Of a DNA stretch of 6,750 nucleotides, positions 6,043-6,750 are shown piece after piece. The first letter of the stretch is position 1. Every line of letters begins with the position of its first letter. The notes below the pieces were generated by a model that did no database searches, was not told the DNA's origin, and worked only from the letters and a program-made list of their open reading frames with translations. The DNA is from an uncultured Microcoleaceae cyanobacterium. Lineage in GTDB: Bacteria; Cyanobacteriota; Cyanobacteriia; Cyanobacteriales; Microcoleaceae. Where the stretch lies: positions 1-6,750 of the forward strand of contig CALKCV010000514.1 in the NCBI GenBank assembly GCA_938083405.1. Reading direction: 5' to 3'. The translations under genes were made by a program, and so were the position numbers.

Positions 6043-6567
6043 TTAGTTGAGTCGGGCAAGACCGTTAAGATCGAATTTCTGCAGCCAAGCTTCGCGATCG
6101 CTATGGCTGAAAGAAGGATTTCGAGATTGGACTTTTACCTGGAAGCGATTGTCAACCAAAACCACAGTACCATTTTTGCCTTGGGCCACTGCTGGATAAC
6201 CGCCTATTCTTTGGCTGGCGCTCTGAAATTTTTGAGCGGCACTGGGGTTGCCTACGGTATCGCTAATCGATAGCATGGCCACATCCTGTCCGTTTTGTTT
6301 CAATGTGGCTTGAGCAAAGCCTCGTTTTTCCTGAACGTACACGCGCTCAAACCCGCCTCCCGATGGAGGGAAGAATTTATTAAACTGACCGCCAGCAACT
6401 TCTTGTTTGTTTTGCTGGGCCATTTCCCGTTGAGCGGACCTTTGGGTGCTTTGCTGTTGAGCATTGTCGAATCGGGAAGTTGACGAACCACCGCCACAAG
6501 CTGAAACCAGCAATAATACTGATATTAGTAGGGGGGCTAGAATTTTTGGCCAACGACTAAAAATCAT
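6043..6567 (-). CDS. Predicted lipoprotein of unknown function
   Basis: The 174-residue product begins with a classic lipoprotein signal: basic residues R5 and K8, a hydrophobic stretch at 9-21 and the lipobox VSAC with the lipidated cysteine at 24. The following GGGSSTS indicates a flexible tether. A Q/R/S-rich, probably unstructured linker covers 35-57. The remaining ~115 residues look like a compact alpha/beta domain: FNKFFPPSGGGFERVYVQEK, then GFAQATLKQNGQDVAMLSISD, a helical stretch NPSAAQKFQSASQ, IGGYPAVAQGKNGTVVLVDN, RFQVKVQSRN and a final SDREAWLQKFDLNGLARL. I do not recognise a family. It should be membrane-anchored on the periplasmic or lumenal side; the plasma, outer or thylakoid membrane cannot be told apart from sequence. 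The ATG has an AGGAG six bases upstream. It appears monocistronic, ending at a strong hairpin. Confidence 0.88.
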   Translation of the reverse strand: MIFSRWPKILAPLLISVLLLVSACGGGSSTSRFDNAQQQSTQRSAQREMAQQNKQEVAGGQFNKFFPPSGGGFERVYVQEKRGFAQATLKQNGQDVAMLSISDTVGNPSAAQKFQSASQRIGGYPAVAQGKNGTVVLVDNRFQVKVQSRNPSFSHSDREAWLQKFDLNGLARLN

Positions 6568-6573
6568 CTTTTT

Positions 6574-6578
6574 CTCCT
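6574..6578 (-). promoter_or_regulatory. Ribosome binding site of the lipoprotein gene
   Basis: AGGAG on the minus strand, six bases before the ATG at 6565-6567, fixes the start and so the signal peptide. No convincing promoter could be picked out in 6579-6750. Confidence 0.7.
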
Positions 6579-6750
6579 AAAGAGTGTATCTTGTTACAAT
6601 TTTGACTTAAACTTGGGCGTTTTGTGTTTTGAGAGTAGAGATTGGCCCGCGCAGCTTTGAGTAGTAATTGGAAAATATAGCCGCTCTGGTTTGAGGCATT
6701 ATCTCTGATTCGATCCAAATTTTCTCCAAAAACTACTATAACTGCAAATA

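Noticed and set aside
6300..6497. Short open frames on both strands inside the lipoprotein gene
   Set aside because: They are shadows of the lipoprotein reading frame, which has a lipobox, a ribosome binding site and a terminator.
6568..6750. Search for a tRNA, a small RNA or a gene start at the right-hand edge
   Set aside because: No cloverleaf, hairpin with U-tract or open frame with start signals was found; TATATT-like boxes there lack a matching -35.

Overview
The window looks like ordinary chromosomal DNA from a cyanobacterium. Six exact copies of the octamer GCGATCGC (the HIP1 element, strongly over-represented in many cyanobacterial genomes) occur at 2221, 2533, 3156, 3751, 5760 and 6094, where about 0.1 would be expected by chance. 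There is also a heptanucleotide tandem array of the kind seen in filamentous cyanobacteria, a DUF2996 protein, a LabA-type NYN protein and a short methionyl-tRNA synthetase. Genus cannot be decided from this stretch. All seven genes are intact; no tRNA, rRNA, CRISPR array, insertion sequence or phage gene was found.

Layout. 1-112 is AT-rich and holds nothing I can name. 113-2440 carries two minus-strand genes, read as metG (methionyl-tRNA synthetase) then, 123 bp on, a NYN/LabA-type ribonuclease-fold protein starting at GTG. 2441-2693 is a divergent control region with a 12-bp direct repeat just upstream of metG, a HIP1 site, a small dyad and a candidate promoter for the plus-strand gene. 2694-4456 holds two plus-strand genes, a PlsC-like acyltransferase and an alpha/beta hydrolase. 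They are separated by 212 bp containing five copies of a 7-bp repeat and a consensus -10 box. 4522-4553 is a bidirectional hairpin terminator between convergent genes.

4582-6567 is on the minus strand: a predicted lipoprotein, a strong hairpin terminator, then a closely spaced two-gene unit (an acidic 296-residue protein of unknown function followed by DUF2996). 6568-6750 holds no gene that I can see.

Functionally, the window joins a translation/RNA pair (MetRS and NYN), a likely lipid-metabolism pair (acyltransferase and hydrolase), and cyanobacterial genes of unknown function. The most interesting item is the lipid pair: the hydrolase resembles the N-terminal half of plant phytyl ester synthases, which are themselves hydrolase-acyltransferase fusions. 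I see no clear new defence or mobile system here.
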